DNA of 64,000 nt, taken from the NCBI GenBank assembly GCA_949825065.1, contig OX463846.1, positions 12,520,177 through 12,584,176 on the forward strand. Reading direction: 5' to 3'. Every line of letters begins with the position of its first letter. The stretch's first letter is position 1. The notes beneath the pieces were generated by a model that searched no databases, was not told where the DNA came from, and saw nothing but the letters and a program-made list of their open reading frames with translations. The stretch is from Odontocerum albicorne. Taxonomy: Eukaryota > Arthropoda > Insecta > Trichoptera > Odontoceridae. Below, piece after piece: positions 1 to 12,633 of this stretch. Both the position numbers and the translations under genes were made by a program.

Positions 1-2426
1 GAAAAGGAAATATTTATAACTAGGTGTAACATATTCCCGTTTAGTGTGAATTTATAAAACAAATTAATTTAGAACAGCTGGATCTAATATTTTATGCCTA
101 AGAAAGATACATTTATCTAACTTTGTAGAAACGTATTTTCAGTTCGAATACACGAACATTTGTGCATGTGGAGGATAACTAAGAATCTTTACACTTCAGA
201 GCGATCACGAGGCAAGGCAAACAAAATAAGTCGCCGGACTGGGGGAACTTTGTGGATGGAGAAGGCAAATATTTGGCTGTCGCAAATATTGAATTACGGG
301 CCGCCGCCGCTCTATTGGAGAATGCATCATAAAAGTGCAAGGGGACTACAACCGAGACCATTGCAGTTGTCCGTGTTGCGTGCATAATTACTCAATACGA
401 GGAAATATAGTCCGGTACATTGTTGCCAGCGGACACAAAACACTGGACCGACCTTCGGACCTGCTGTTTAGTCTTTCGCAGCGAGACTAATGAAGATAGA
501 TTGAGACACCTAAACGGAAAGACAGAATGTTTAAGCTAATTTGGAAGGGAACGCCGAGTCAATTGTAGTCGCTGGAAATTAGTCTCGGATAGAATAACAC
601 CAATGGCTATAATAAACATAGTGTCAAATATATAAAAAGAAAGCGAACTAAAGAACAAGCTTCTTCGATTATATTTCTCACTCAAAAAATGTATTAAGAA
701 TTCTTCCGAGAGGTATGTCAAATTGAAAATTAAAAAAAAACAGAGATAATATTGTAATACAATATGTAGCGTGTTCTTTTCCCAGAATCTAAAAAAATAC
801 GAGATTATTTTACAATTGAAGTGAATAATCGATTCCTTCTCAAGATTCAAATTTACTTATTTATTTTCAATATATTGTACAAGCTCCTATGGCTTTGAAA
901 TTTACAATAAAGTAAAAAATATAACAAAACAAATTTACAATAGTGAACAAGTAAACAAAATGAATCATTAAGCTATCGATCAAAAACTTTATTACTTCCA
1001 ACAAATTTGCTTTATGAGAGGTCAATATCAATATCAAATATATCGATTGAATCCATATATTTATTAAACACTTTCATGCAAATACATCTGGCGGATTTGT
1101 TAACATACTCCTTACAATCAATCAGCTTAGTCTTCAATCGATGCACACGTATACGTGACAGGGAATGGAATGACTAAAATAGTTGGTTCTCGCTCGACTG
1201 TAATGGACACCGAGAATCAAATCCTGCGGAAAGTGGTGATGTATTTTACTAAATCTGATAAAATATGTTGACACAGAGTCCGAATATCCCTTACCTAAAT
1301 GTCGCCACCGTAATAGTACCGTTCATTACTGACAATAGTAGTGAAATAATAATTTTTCATAATTTATCGTCCAGAAAATCTTAGCGCCATAATCCGAAGC
1401 CACAATAAAATATAATAACGACCTTTGATGAGTATTTTTTCCAGACATTTTAACCTGGAAATAATTGATTTTAAAAAGCAATTAATCTTACCCGACCCGG
1501 GACACACACGGAGCCCGGGCAGTGCCAAACAGGGCATCTCTCCTTTGTCGGGGCCCAGATGGCACCACGAAAAGGGACAGCCTCTCTCTCGTCGCTCCAC
1601 GGCTGAGGGTCGGGATCCCAGAGTTATAAAACGACAGAAACTATTATTTATGGACGTCAGATGCGTCAAATGTCTAAAAAAATCCCCGAGACCACACGGG
1701 GAACGTTTTGATGGTCATAATTAGTACGTGTATCGGCAATTAATTCGTAATTAATGTTTAATTTCAAAAACAACTTTCTATGATGTGATATGGTGAAGGC
1801 TAGAATCATAAGAGTTTAAGTTTAGATAGGTGAGTTTGATATAATCGAAAGACTTAATCTGCATTTATTATTAACGGAACTTGAGAATCATGGTCGAGGA
1901 TATAAGGAACTAACTGTATGGGAAGATGTATATATGGTATACGGAGTATGTGAAGGAAGTATGTCGTGATAGAAAAAAATGTTGTTCTCTCATCTCTGTC
2001 TACTTCAACAGAAAAAATGGCGTGATGAAATGAATATACGTAAAAAAAATATTATACAATTTTTAAACAATATTTCTTAAGTACATTTTCCATTAAATCC
2101 AGTAAGTAGGTATTTCCATCAAGCTTTATTATATCTTGAAAGTAAATTAGATATGGCGAAACCTTCCAGTAACAATCTGGTACTTACTCATATATTCTAT
2201 GGTAAATTATCCAAACTCTTATCTCGATTTTCATGTTATAAAGAGATTGTGAGTTAATGGCACGCACGAGTTCATTGAGAACCTTTCTTTAATCCATGGT
2301 CGTATGATTTTACAAGATACACTTCAACATAGTGTCATAATTGAAATTAAAATATATAGAAATTACAATGAAGTGTTTCAGAAACAAATATATGCGTGGT
2401 AGAATCAAATCAAAATAATAAATATA
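1..2426. other. Gene-free stretch with GC-rich patches
   Basis: No convincing gene on either strand. Two patches stand out from the AT-rich background: about 200-490 and about 1490-1710. The second contains two CCCGGG sites around 1497-1520 and ends in homeodomain-like TAATTA/ATAATTAG sequence. The short ORFs across these patches exist in several frames at once and have no domain signature, so regulatory or non-coding exon sequence is as likely as protein. Confidence 0.5.
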
Positions 2427-2580
2427 GAGTAGATAAGATTCCAAACGTAATTATAAATAAATGCAAACCGTCATAAATGAATTAGTAGATAAGATTCCAA
2501 ACGTAATCAGAGAAAGCAGAGAATGAGTAGATAAGATTCCAAACGTAATTATTAATAAACACAAACCATCATAAATGAAT
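2427..2580. repeat. Short local repeat, 56-bp unit
   Basis: A unit beginning GAGTAGATAAGATTCC occurs at 2427-2482 and again at 2525-2580 with about 5 substitutions. The middle block (2483-2524) repeats only the first ~24 bases of the unit. This is a small, diverged tandem array, not part of a recognised element. Confidence 0.8.
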
Positions 2581-3002
2581 AATCCTAAGAACTAAGAACA
2601 TACATCTGGGCACAGACAAAAAATCAAAACAAAGAAGAATGAATATGCATGTGTGTATTATGAGTTTTTCGCAAATGTTGACTTATGCCTCGCACCGAGT
2701 CGGATGTTATGATGCATTAAACGAGCGCTCGGAAACGGTGGACCACCGCGGAGGACCTACCGGACTGTCAGACAGTGGCCTGACGGTACAGAGTACCACG
2801 TGCTGCAGAAGTCGAGTAACAGTCAAACAATGCACTTCTGTTCTGGTATGGTCTGGCCATGTCTACACGATACAGTGAAATAACGTGCGCAAATATATCA
2901 AACATCATATTTATAAGCATCCTGTTATTATATACTTTACGGTCTAAATTATTGAAATTCGATGCGTACTTCATGTGTTTGTAACATACCATATATCGTA
3001 TG
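2581..3002. other. Gene-free stretch, GC patch 2690-2850
   Basis: No gene recognised. The patch at 2690-2850 is CpG-rich relative to its flanks and contains a small palindrome (ACTGTCAGACAGT near 2764). The last 12 bases (2991-3002) are the left copy of the likely target duplication of the adjacent LINE. Confidence 0.45.
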
Positions 3003-3849
3003 TTTTTTTTTTTTTATTAAACAAAGTAAATTATTGTACAAAAATTTGTCAAGACTATACCTATATACAAATTTATTACTTAACTAATCTTAATTATATG
3101 TTATCATTTATGAACTTACTTAATCTTATTTTCCTACATATCATTTTATTTTATTTATTCAATCTTAATATATGAGATCTTAGAAATAATTAACACATAC
3201 ATAGTACTTATAACTAGATAACAATTCTTACACTAATTATTTAGCAAAAACAAGTCCACTCGTTCAGGCTACTTGTATTCCATCACATTCACTCAGACCT
3301 TGGTCGTCCCACCTAATACTGTAGGTGGACTAGTCAGGCAACAGATAATGCTTCGGGAGCTTGTGCTTATAACGGAAGGGTAGGTCGGATTTACTCTCGT
3401 AAGCCCCCAGGGCAGCGACTAAGGGATTGCTGTGATTTTGTTGGCTTTTATAGAACTTCACGGTCCAAGCGAGGATGTGGTGTTGTAGGGTTTCTTCTCG
3501 CTGTTCGGCGTGAAGTCGGGTAAGGTTTGTTCTGGGATGGGTGTTAAAAGATATCTTGAATGCCTTGTTCTGCACTCGCTGGAGTTTCAGGTGATACGTG
3601 TTGCTCACACTACCCCAAACGGGTGCAGCATAGGTCAAGATAGGACGAATAAGGGTTTTATAGAGGAGGAGCTTATTTTTGGGTGAAAGGAAGCTGCGTC
3701 GATGAAATATCGAACTGATAGCCCTATGCCCTTGTGACCCTTCTGTCTGGTGGTATTCAAATGGATTTCCCCCGTCAGTCGCCGGTCAAGGTGCAGGCCG
3801 AGGTATTTCACCACGTCCTACCACTCAACCAGGCAACCACCGATCAATA
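3003..3849 (-). mobile_element. 5'-truncated Jockey-like non-LTR retrotransposon
   Basis: Read on the minus strand this ends with an AATAAA signal directly followed by a poly(A) run (plus-strand T run 3003-3015), the normal 3' end of a non-LTR retrotransposon. Upstream is reverse-transcriptase-like protein sequence. The flanks carry a near-identical 12-mer, ATATATCGTATG at 2991-3002 and ATATATCATATG at 3850-3861, which I take as the target-site duplication. The 847-bp length against several kb for intact elements means 5' truncation by target-primed reverse transcription. The clade (Jockey-like) is inferred from the protein remnant. Confidence 0.8.
3330..3830 (-). pseudogene. Reverse transcriptase C-terminal remnant (LINE)
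   Basis: This is the C-terminal end of a LINE reverse transcriptase. An open 102-residue segment at 3330-3638 starts MTYAAPVWGSVSNTYHLKLQ and continues with QRVQNKAFKI; 'tYaapvWg' and 'lqrvQNkalR' are hallmarks of the region after the RT palm in Jockey/CR1-type elements. Upstream at 3640-3830, in other frames, lies VKYLGLHLDRRLTG, the 'yLGv.ldrrLtw' motif that follows the catalytic FADD box. At least one frameshift separates the two parts. The catalytic core and the endonuclease are absent because the insertion is 5'-truncated, so it cannot be active. Confidence 0.8.
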
Positions 3850-3861
3850 ATATATCATATG

Positions 3862-6800
3862 TGTGCATGAATGAGTGTGTAATTTATTTCTTAGAATCTT
3901 TGTGGTTAATTACTACACAGAAACGATTTTTTTATAATATTTTGTTCGACGGTCGTGAGAATTTTTAAGAAGTAATTTTATTTTTAATAATATTAATATA
4001 CGAGAACAACAACCAAAACAATCCAACAAACCTTTTGAAAAATAAAAAATAATAACATTATAAATTATCAAAAACTCCAGAAAATAATCTACATTTGATT
4101 GGAATATCTACGAAGTTTGTGGAAAGTTGTTGAGATTTTAGTTAAGAATTAAATATTACATTAAATTTCAACATTATATTCACGAGACATCTAATGAAAA
4201 CAGATGAGATAAGGCCAATTTAAACGAAATTTAAAAAATTACTACAATATCTATTGAAAATGGGGAACCTTGTCAAAACAAATTTTAGTTAAGGCGTCAA
4301 TTAATCTTTATCTTGGAGTTTTTAACTTCTTTATTGACGAACATTCAACGAATCTCCTGACATACCTTTATGTTCAAACTCGAACAATTAAACAATAAAA
4401 CTCTTATTGCAGAATAGATTTTGCGACCAAAGCTCAAAATGTTACCTAAACATTCTAAACAAAGAAATTGTTCAACACAATAAACCGTTACAGTCTGGAG
4501 AGATATTCTGAATTTATTTCACTTAATGTTTTTAACTATTTTACATTTGTTCATATTTGTTGAATAAAGGTCTTTTGACCGTATAATAAATAAATAAATA
4601 AATATTTCGATTTCCCACTTTCTTTGTCATATAGATTTCAAGAGAAAAATAATACGTTCTTTGAATGTCCAATCGGTGATAGCGTTAGAATGCCTTCAAC
4701 ATTTCAAGTCACAAGTTGAAAAGTAATGTCCGCAATCGAAGAATCGTGTGTATTCGTGGAATAATAAACCCACCACGCTGATGATCGGATTTAAAAATAA
4801 CGCCAAACAATGGGTAATCAAAGAGATAAATCATAACCCCAGCGTCACGAATCTTGTGACAGAAGTACGCCATCATGCCCGTTGCCACCGGCGGGCTGAT
4901 GAAGATAGAGGCGTTAGAGTTCGACCAGCGTAAAAAGTCCTTTGCGACCAAGCATGAATGAAAATTTTCTAACTAGGTAAAAAAATTGCTATCAATGTGT
5001 TCAAATTAAATTCCGCTAATACATCAATCGAATGATTTACTAGGTCAAGCATTTGTTCGCTTTAAGCAAGGCAGTTTTTTTTTTATAATTACATTTTGCA
5101 TACAAATTTTCAGAAAAAATATCGTAAAATATCATTTCCTGCCGTTCGCCTAAGAATTGAAACTTTTCTAACAAATGGATAAGGGAAACTGCGATTATGT
5201 TGCTTGAATAATGTAATAAACTATCATAAAATAGGATTAAGGATATTTTTTAAATAAATATATTAACTTTGTCGTAGTAATATTAATTTAAAACAATTTA
5301 TCTTCAAGATGACACATTCTAGTTTGATTTTGCTCATTTTTTTTTAATTAAGTCAGTTTAAAATATATCTAGTCTCGTAGAACATCTTCCGCTGATCAGG
5401 CTATAGTAAGGAATGATCAGAGGGACACGAATATGACAAAAGACACGGGAGAGGGGGAGGGGTAAATTCTCTCTTGGAGGACATTAATCTCCATGATCCC
5501 TCGATATGTTCCCATTAGACTAGCAATCTCAAAATCCGCTAGCTGGTTTTGATTTATTATTTATTTACGAGTACATAGATGACACAATGTTCATGTGTAA
5601 GGTGGATAAATAATTAACTGGGTTAACATAATGGTATATGCTTATCAAAATAGATACGTAAATTTCAATATTAAATTTGATATTCCCCACGATTATTTAA
5701 TAAGAAACTAAAACAATAGCAAAAAGAACCCTCGATATTGAATAATTCTTAGTTTTAAATATTATAGTTTTAATAAAAGAGTATTCATATTTTGGAATAC
5801 AGTTTCCAAGTAATCGTTTTTTTTCTATTGGGTGATATAACATAAAATAGATAATACGAGTTTCCGGAAAATGTAAGATATGTCAAAAGGTATAAGTTGT
5901 ACTGATGTTGAAAATAGAAAGTTTAAGTATTTTGCTTTATAAATCTATAAAGAAAATAAAAAATACCCGTGTATTTCGTCAAAACAAACTAGATAAACTT
6001 TCTTGAAAATCAAATAGAAAAACAATAGCAGCGGTGGTGATAGCAGATTTTGAAGGTGGGCCCGCTCACATGTAATCCTTGATACCACCCACGGCACGGG
6101 CTACCGTCTTCCGCAAGGGCCGCCACAGTCATCAGAAATAATACCCAAATACCTGCTGCGGTTTCCTAGGGGTCCGGCCCCGCTCCACCTCTAATGCCCG
6201 CCCCGCACAAATTACGGTTATTAGCTTAATACCAATAAAATAGGTATTATTTATTTTAACGCACTTTCATACCTTACCAGCTTTATGAAGGCCGACATTA
6301 ATAAACCAAAATACGAGTAGTTGATTTGATCTACTTTTTTCAAGATTGATAAAACAAAATAATGTTGAATTATTTAAATATTTGTACACTTTGCTGTGCT
6401 TCATTATTATTATACTCGTACATTTTAACACTTCCAAGTTCTTACATATTTTAATTAAATCATTTGTACTTCGTGAACTTTGTTTTGGTTGGTTATCATT
6501 TATTCTGATCAACAAGCAATTGTCGTATTATTTGCGAAATGTTATACCTTGAATAGTGCCTAAAGATTAATGTGAAACAAAATAAGAGGACAAGTATATT
6601 TAAAATGGAAATAAAAAAAAGCATTGGAAAAAAATCGATACCAAACTACAAATTTATACATAGTTTCGCGTTCAAAACGTCTTTTCAAAAATAAACCTTT
6701 AATTTTATTATCATTCCTCAGTTAATTGTATTTGTTCGCAGTAAAAATAGCACTTGAAAACCACAACAAATTCGTACTTGTGTGAGGAATTTAATAAGTA

Positions 6801-7039
6801 TAGTACATATCTAAGTAAGTAAAACAATGGCATGACTAGAAATGGAGGTCAATTGTGGTTAAAAATGATAAGAATATTGTTACATATTTGTATAATATCA
6901 ATTTCAATAATATTTTTTTTAAGTACTTAGTATCAATAAGTTATAAATATTTCTCAAATAAACGGACATAATACTTTTAAGTTTAAAGGACATTTAATGA
7001 CAAAAAGAAACTAAAACCCACATCGAAATTAAGGCCCGA
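3862..7039. other. Gene-free stretch with GC island at 6045-6215
   Basis: Mostly AT-rich unique sequence. One weak candidate exon (4863-4961) is listed separately. The island at about 6045-6215 is strongly GC-rich, includes Runx-like TGCGGTTTC and CCACAGTCA sequences and is followed by TTAGCTTAAT-rich DNA; its abrupt composition suggests a conserved regulatory element. I see no known repeat here. Confidence 0.45.
4863..4961 (+). CDS. Candidate 3'-terminal coding exon, product unknown
   Basis: After an AG acceptor (TGTGACAG, 4855-4862) there is a 32-codon open frame that starts KYAIMPVATGGLMKIEALEF, continues DQRKKSFATKHE and ends at TGA 4959-4961. Its base composition is clearly richer in GC than the surroundings and the amino-acid mix looks protein-like. 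Against it, the acceptor has no strong pyrimidine tract, a stop lies in frame just upstream, and an overlapping minus-strand frame is also open (4709-4951). I do not recognise the product. It may be a real terminal exon, a pseudogene fragment or chance. Confidence 0.2.
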   Translation, partial: KYAIMPVATGGLMKIEALEFDQRKKSFATKHE

Positions 7040-7215
7040 ATTCATAGTCCGACCGTAACACTAAATATTTAATCATAGCTTTTGTATTTTTCGTATTGAA
7101 GAAAATAGTATTTGTTAAATTTCGTACACATTTGTCGTAGCTTCCTTAAATAAAGAAGTTAAAGTTTTATTTACCTAGTTTTATAATCTAGAGCGTATCA
7201 AGTCCGACTCTGAAT
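7040..7215. mobile_element. MITE, family with ATTCATAGTCCGAC ends
   Basis: The left end reads ATTCATAGTCCGACC (7040-7054) and the right end is the imperfect inverse (AGTCCGACTCTGAAT, 7201-7215). The interior (TTTCGTACACATTTGTCGTAGCTT, near 7116-7140, given here split: TTTCGTACACATTTG then TCGTAGCTT) matches, in reverse, the interior of the copies at 62.66-63.0 kb. It has no coding capacity, so it must have been moved by a transposase encoded elsewhere. Target duplication not resolved. Confidence 0.65.
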
Positions 7216-7529
7216 ACACACCACGACATTTTAATGTTAGAAATTAGTATTTAGTACTAGATATCCAACGTAGATACTTCCTATAAAACTGAAACTTGAA
7301 ATGAAATATTTTGGCACCGTTAATATAAAAAAATATTTACAAACATAAGAAGTTGTGAAAATTAAGGAAATAGGTAAATACACGGAAAATAGTAAATGAA
7401 TTGTGTAAAAGAACGCGGAAAACCCCTATTATAAAAGGTTAAACAATAAAAATATATATTTTAAGCCCGGGTAATGCATTCTTGATAGCGTAATATAAAA
7501 AAGGGCGAACAATTTGGATGAGAATATCG

Positions 7530-7745
7530 AAACAATAAATTGAATTAAACGCCGTAAATGAGCGTACAAATGATGCCCCGCGGCGAGGCGGCTACCACGG
7601 GGGCAGGACATGTCGTTCGAGAAGGATCCTTACGGGTTCCCATAATATTATGAATGGTACGGGGCCCGAGCATAATGCACAATTAATTAATTAGCCCGTC
7701 GCGGGTGGGCAGCCCTGAGGCAGAGCGCTTTCAGGGCTGGCAACG
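7530..7745. other. GC-rich island with stem-loop
   Basis: This block is sharply more GC-rich than its flanks. It contains TTAATTAATTAG homeodomain-type sequence and a perfect 9-bp stem (CAGCCCTGA 7710-7718 with TCAGGGCTG 7731-7739, 12-base loop). No frame has a recognisable domain. A conserved regulatory element or non-coding exon is likely. Confidence 0.4.
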
Positions 7746-8385
7746 AAATTGCAAAAAAATATCTGTGATCAAAATATGTGTAAAAATGAAAATGTCGAGA
7801 TGAATAGGTTTCCCCGTTGTCCCGATTCGCTTAGTAAGTGTGAAGTTCTTATTATTTTGTTATTTAACATCAATTTTCGAATGATCTTAAATCGACTTAA
7901 ACGTGCAACATTTTTCAATTCACAAAACAATGCAGACAATGGTATGGTGTACATTAACGATAGGGTTGACTTGCATAATCATTTTCAAGCATAAATACCA
8001 GTTTTAAGATCACTTGAACTTTTCGTTTTGAGATCAATTGGAATCAAAGATTTGTGCTGAAAAACATAGCGGACAAGGATCCCACATTCATTAATATTCT
8101 TATTTAGTCTGAATCAACAAAAATATTATTTAGTATTTTGATATTTGTGTATTTAAACTTCTATGCCATATCCTCGAATTATATGCTTACAAACGTTTCT
8201 TTTTTAAATCCGTCATATTCAAGTATACACTTTTTAACTGTGATTTAAGCTAACGTGATATAATATTTCCCTGAACATTATCGCTTCTTTTCATCTTATT
8301 AAATCTAATTTGTTGAAGTTTTCACGAATTGTTTAATCGTATTACTTATTTAACACTCGTCAGACATAGTTATCTTACTTTCTTT

Positions 8386-8457
8386 GTATTCGATAACATT
8401 AATTATGTTGTATTCGATAACATTAATTACGTTGTATTCGATAACATTAATTATGTT
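8386..8457. repeat. Minisatellite, 3 x 24 bp
   Basis: Three head-to-tail copies of GTATTCGATAACATTAATTA plus four bases, with a single T/C difference in the middle copy. AT-rich and non-coding. Confidence 0.95.
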
Positions 8458-9276
8458 TATTTATTTGTGCATTCATCAATTTACTTTTACCTATATTGAA
8501 CGATATCATTTGGACTTTTACATTTGAATTTCAAATTAATTTCTTGATAAGTTATTCGCACAACCGACATCCATGTTTGATTTGAGACAATTTAAATTCA
8601 TTTACCCAGAGATTTTATTTCTGAACTCCACTTTAAGACATTTTCGTGTGTAGTGCATCAAAATGATTTGCATGATAAACTAAAAATAAAAAAACTCAAA
8701 CTTTTACTAAAAAAAAAAAAAGGAATTTCTACATGGTTTCAAAGGGGCGAAATTTTATAAATTTGAATAAAAAAACATCGATTTGAAAGTGGTGACATAG
8801 CCAACCTTGATTTAAATTATGGCATTAGCATTTTGTACCGAAAGAATCCGAAAAATGGATGTGATATTAAATTACGGATAGAACCAATACCAGGTTATGC
8901 CACAAATAAGGTTACCTATCCCAAATCGATTATTTTAATAGAATCTCGCGTCTGGAATTTCCTTCATTAAAAACGATTTAAAGATCATTAATAATAAAAA
9001 AAAACAAGATATTAAACAATGATATTAAAAAAATAATGGAAATTTGTATTCGGAGTGTGTCTTCTGGGAGACGTGTTACACTGTGGTCGGATGAGTCTCA
9101 AAGGTTAAACAACTAGTTAAGGTTGATCGAGCAGCGGACTATTTTCGAGTGGCTGGTCTTATAGCATGAAAGATTCCTCTGGATATTCAAGAGGATACTT
9201 AAGTTCACTGAAACAAAGACACCTTTGAGGGGGTATTTCTTCATTAAATGGAACCAATAAAATAATGAAAAGAATA

Positions 9277-9324
9277 AAAGATTTTTTACAAATAAATAAT
9301 AAATTTATTTGTAAAAAAAATCTT
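9277..9324. repeat. AT-rich palindrome
   Basis: AAAGATTTTTTACAAATAAA (9277-9296) is mirrored by its inverse at 9303-9324 with a two-base length difference in the T/A run. It forms a ~20-bp stem with a short AT loop. It may be a cruciform-prone simple palindrome or the core of a decayed foldback element. Confidence 0.85.
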
Positions 9325-10637
9325 TGCTTTGCTATTTAATTTCCCATATTAATCGTGAACTGAGGAAATTTGGATTATATTGAAAATTAAAAATAAGTTA
9401 ATTTCAATTCAACTACCTAGTGGGAACAACAATACGTTAAAAATCAACTATATTACTGTAAACAAGTTTAAAGTTACTTATAATTTAATAAACAATATAA
9501 ACACAAATGTATCAACATTAATGAGATGCCTGTTAAGTTTATTAATATTTTTTTATTCAAGTCACATAATATATAATAAAACCAACGAATTATTCAATTT
9601 TTTAATGTACATATTATGAAAGGGCTTTTGTGGCGATTGGAGGTGGATGTAGCCGGAAATAATTGGCACAAAGTGTTTCCAATGCGGTTTTCCCGTTCCA
9701 TATTTGCAATGGAAAATGCATGGCGTTAATACTCGTAGATAGCTAGTTTTCATACACGTAGCACTGATAATTTAATGGAAGCGCGGTCTTCACCATTATT
9801 TTTTTTGCTACGCACTATTTCCATTAGAGGTTTACTATTGTACATATAGTATGGGGATGAAATATAACATTATTATTATCAAGTCGTAGTAGATAATTTA
9901 ATGGTTAACCCGCTCGCAAAGCAAGAATAATTATGAAAAAATGCGCATTACATATATGTGAAAATCTGCGGCAGATTAAAACTACTAAACATCACGGTAC
10001 TTACTTGGATTTATCGGATTGCCAACTTAACCTGTGGTTCACAGGTCAAGATTGAGCGTTTGCTAAGTGCAAAATATTTCATACGATAAACCAATACATT
10101 TACATACGTCAATTGATCATTTGTGCAATGATGACTAAGACAAAAATAATACAATCCACAGTAGCATTTTTTCAGTTTATCTGAAATACCGAATCGACAT
10201 ACCTTAATATCATATATATGTGACATATCAACCCATGAAGTGTACTTATGGTAATACTTGAAAATCTGTCTTAACAAATTAATTATATACAAAGTGATTT
10301 CATGTTTTCTCGATAATCTCAAAACAGGTAAAACGTAGGTAAGTTCTTTTTAATAAATTCAAGTCAAATTGTAAAAATAATTATGTAAATAACTACAAAA
10401 AGTATCTCCCCCTTTAGTCCATTAAATATTTTTTCAAAAAAAAACAATCCGATTTCCATCAAATATACAACTTCCTCCACTAAACGGTGAATAGGGCCTC
10501 TTTCTTTTTTCCTAAGTCCACACACGGAGGGTGCTCGGTGATAAAATGTTTGCGGGTGGTTTGTTTGCATCAATGGATCAGACCACCCACCCTGGCAGCC
10601 GCTGAAACCGGCGAATGTGCCGGCGGTGGTGCGCTAG

Positions 10638-10805
10638 AAAAAGGAAAAATTCGTTCCAGAACATTGGAAACGATCCGTGGCAGTGCTGAAGCCATTTCTA
10701 CAAGAGGACTACAATGATTTCATTTTTACAGAAAGAAGAGTGAGTAATGCAGCAATTGATCTATGGAATAAAATTAATTATTTCGTTGTTTCTCACAAAA
10801 AATAA
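10638..10805 (+). CDS. Candidate coding fragment, product unknown
   Basis: A 55-codon open frame without its own start follows a TAG that could equally be a splice acceptor (CGCTAG|AAA). It reads KKEKFVPEHWKRSVAVLKPF, then LQEDYNDFIFTERRVSNAAI, and ends ...NYFVVSHKK before TAA 10803-10805. The residue mix (W, H, K, E, aromatic spacing) looks protein-like. The same frame is open again upstream of the TAG back to about 10545. I cannot assign a family. A decayed transposase or host pseudogene are alternatives, and an ORF of this length can arise by chance. Confidence 0.18.
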   Translation, partial: KKEKFVPEHWKRSVAVLKPFLQEDYNDFIFTERRVSNAAIDLWNKINYFVVSHKK

Positions 10806-11259
10806 CTACAGGGGGTTAACAACATTTTTTGAGAAAACTGTAAATACATTTCGAGGGTAAAAACTTTTATACGTTTTAGCATAAATGTATTCATCACACA
10901 AAATATATGGTTGAGGTATTTTGGGCGAGATTTTATTTTTTTTAAATTTAAATATGGTTACTAATAGTAAATGAACATTTTTCATTCAAAATATTATAAA
11001 ACAGGACAGCCAGATTATCATACCCGTATTTTGAAAAGAGAGAGAGAGAAAATATACTGCGATCGTTATTTTTTATTTCAACATATACAATCTTAATCAG
11101 ACTAAAATAATTCATCATAAATCGAGGTATTCCATAAGGCCTTCTTTGTAAGAAAATTCATACAAATGTAGTTTTAAACAGTCCGAAAACTGTATCGATT
11201 ACCCTACACTGAGGGAAAGAGAAATATGACTTTGACAAGGTGATGAGGAAAAAAGAAGG

Positions 11260-11480
11260 ATAGTCCACCGCGGGTGGGCCTTATATTCACTTACGAGATA
11301 CAACACTAATAATGGCCATGTTCAACTGGATAAGCCGAATGTCCTCCGTCTCTCTTTAGATTATGTTAAGTCACATAAATGCAGTGCGATGACACGATCC
11401 TCTCAACTCGCTCGCCGAGCTCGACCAATAGGGTGACACGGTGTCACATTAGTTCAGAGATTATGCATATGGTTTCCTGG
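11260..11480. other. GC-rich island
   Basis: The segment starting GTCCACCGCGGGTGGGCC has clearly raised GC and CpG content, contains a GTGACACGGTGTCAC palindrome near 11432-11446 and shows no coding frame. Candidate regulatory element. Confidence 0.35.
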
Positions 11481-12633
11481 AATGATATCCAATAGAGCGA
11501 ATCAACATTAGACCTCACATTATTTTTTTAATAATTAGCGTTAACAAGACATACTAAGTACTTTCTCCCCAAAATTGTTTGAAAAAAATCATTATTTTTC
11601 AGTTATTTTGTCTCTGAGGTAACATGTCTTACAATATGGGAGAAATTACAGTAATCTTGCTTATGTAAAAAGGACCCAACACATACTTTTTTACCTGTTT
11701 TGAGATAGCTGATTAAATATCTCGCACCGAAAAACTTGCAGACAAAATTTAATCACAAGATGCCAATTTAAAGGGTTTTATATATTTGTACATACAGGAT
11801 TGACTGTGCTATTTTAAAATTTCAAAAGACGTATTGTCAGTTGATGCTTTTTTGCATAATTACGTTCAATTAAAAAAAACACAAATGTATTACAATGCTG
11901 ATGATATATATATAATATATCATTGCCGTTTTTACTTTATCATAAATTTGCAATGAAACGTCAAAGCTTGTCGATTTGAAGCTAAAATCTGAGAATGTAT
12001 GATGTCTTCAGTCAAATGTATGCATAATTTAATTTGACTATAGTTAAAATACAGAAAAAAACTTAAACGTACGGGATAAAGAAGCCAAATAATTCGATAA
12101 TCCGTGGTTAAAATTAAAATTATTAATAAGATTTGAATAAAACGAAAATTTGATATTATGTTTCAAGTGAACTTTTCTGTAAACAGTTCCTGTAAAGGCG
12201 AAAACAGAAAACTTTCTAAATACATAATTAATATGTGCGAGTATTGTGGCTGACAAAGGATAAATAATGTTCAGATTGCGATAATTTTACTGATTGACTC
12301 ACCATCAGTAAAAATTGTACAATTTATTGTATGGCTTTCACTAAGACACTAAGGCTCTATTCAATTTAACTGAAGGTAACAGTTAACTATTTGGATATAC
12401 ATTTTATTGCAGAAAAATAATATTGGATGCATTTTTCAAATAAAAATTAATGATTTTTATTTTTCTTATAAAATTTCTAATTGTCAAAAAATCTGTACTA
12501 AATACGAGTATACGAGTAATCCTTGAAACATTTTTTTATCCACTTTGCACGGATTTTATCTCCGTCTTCTAGAAAACGTAGTTTGGACAAGTATGAATTT
12601 TTAAAATTGAAGTTTTCCATTTAAAATTGAAGA

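Larger units (their letters stand above)
7746..12633. other. Gene-free stretch with small repeats and islands
   Basis: AT-rich unique sequence. Contained items listed separately are a 24-bp minisatellite, an AT-rich palindrome, a candidate coding frame at 10638-10805 and a GC island at 11260-11480. A further GC patch lies at 10490-10640. No other gene-like signal was seen. Confidence 0.4.

Noticed and set aside
2427..2580. Possible CRISPR-like repeat-spacer pattern
   Set aside because: Only three irregular copies, AT-rich, with long similarity extending through the 'spacers'; eukaryotic context. Simple tandem repeat.
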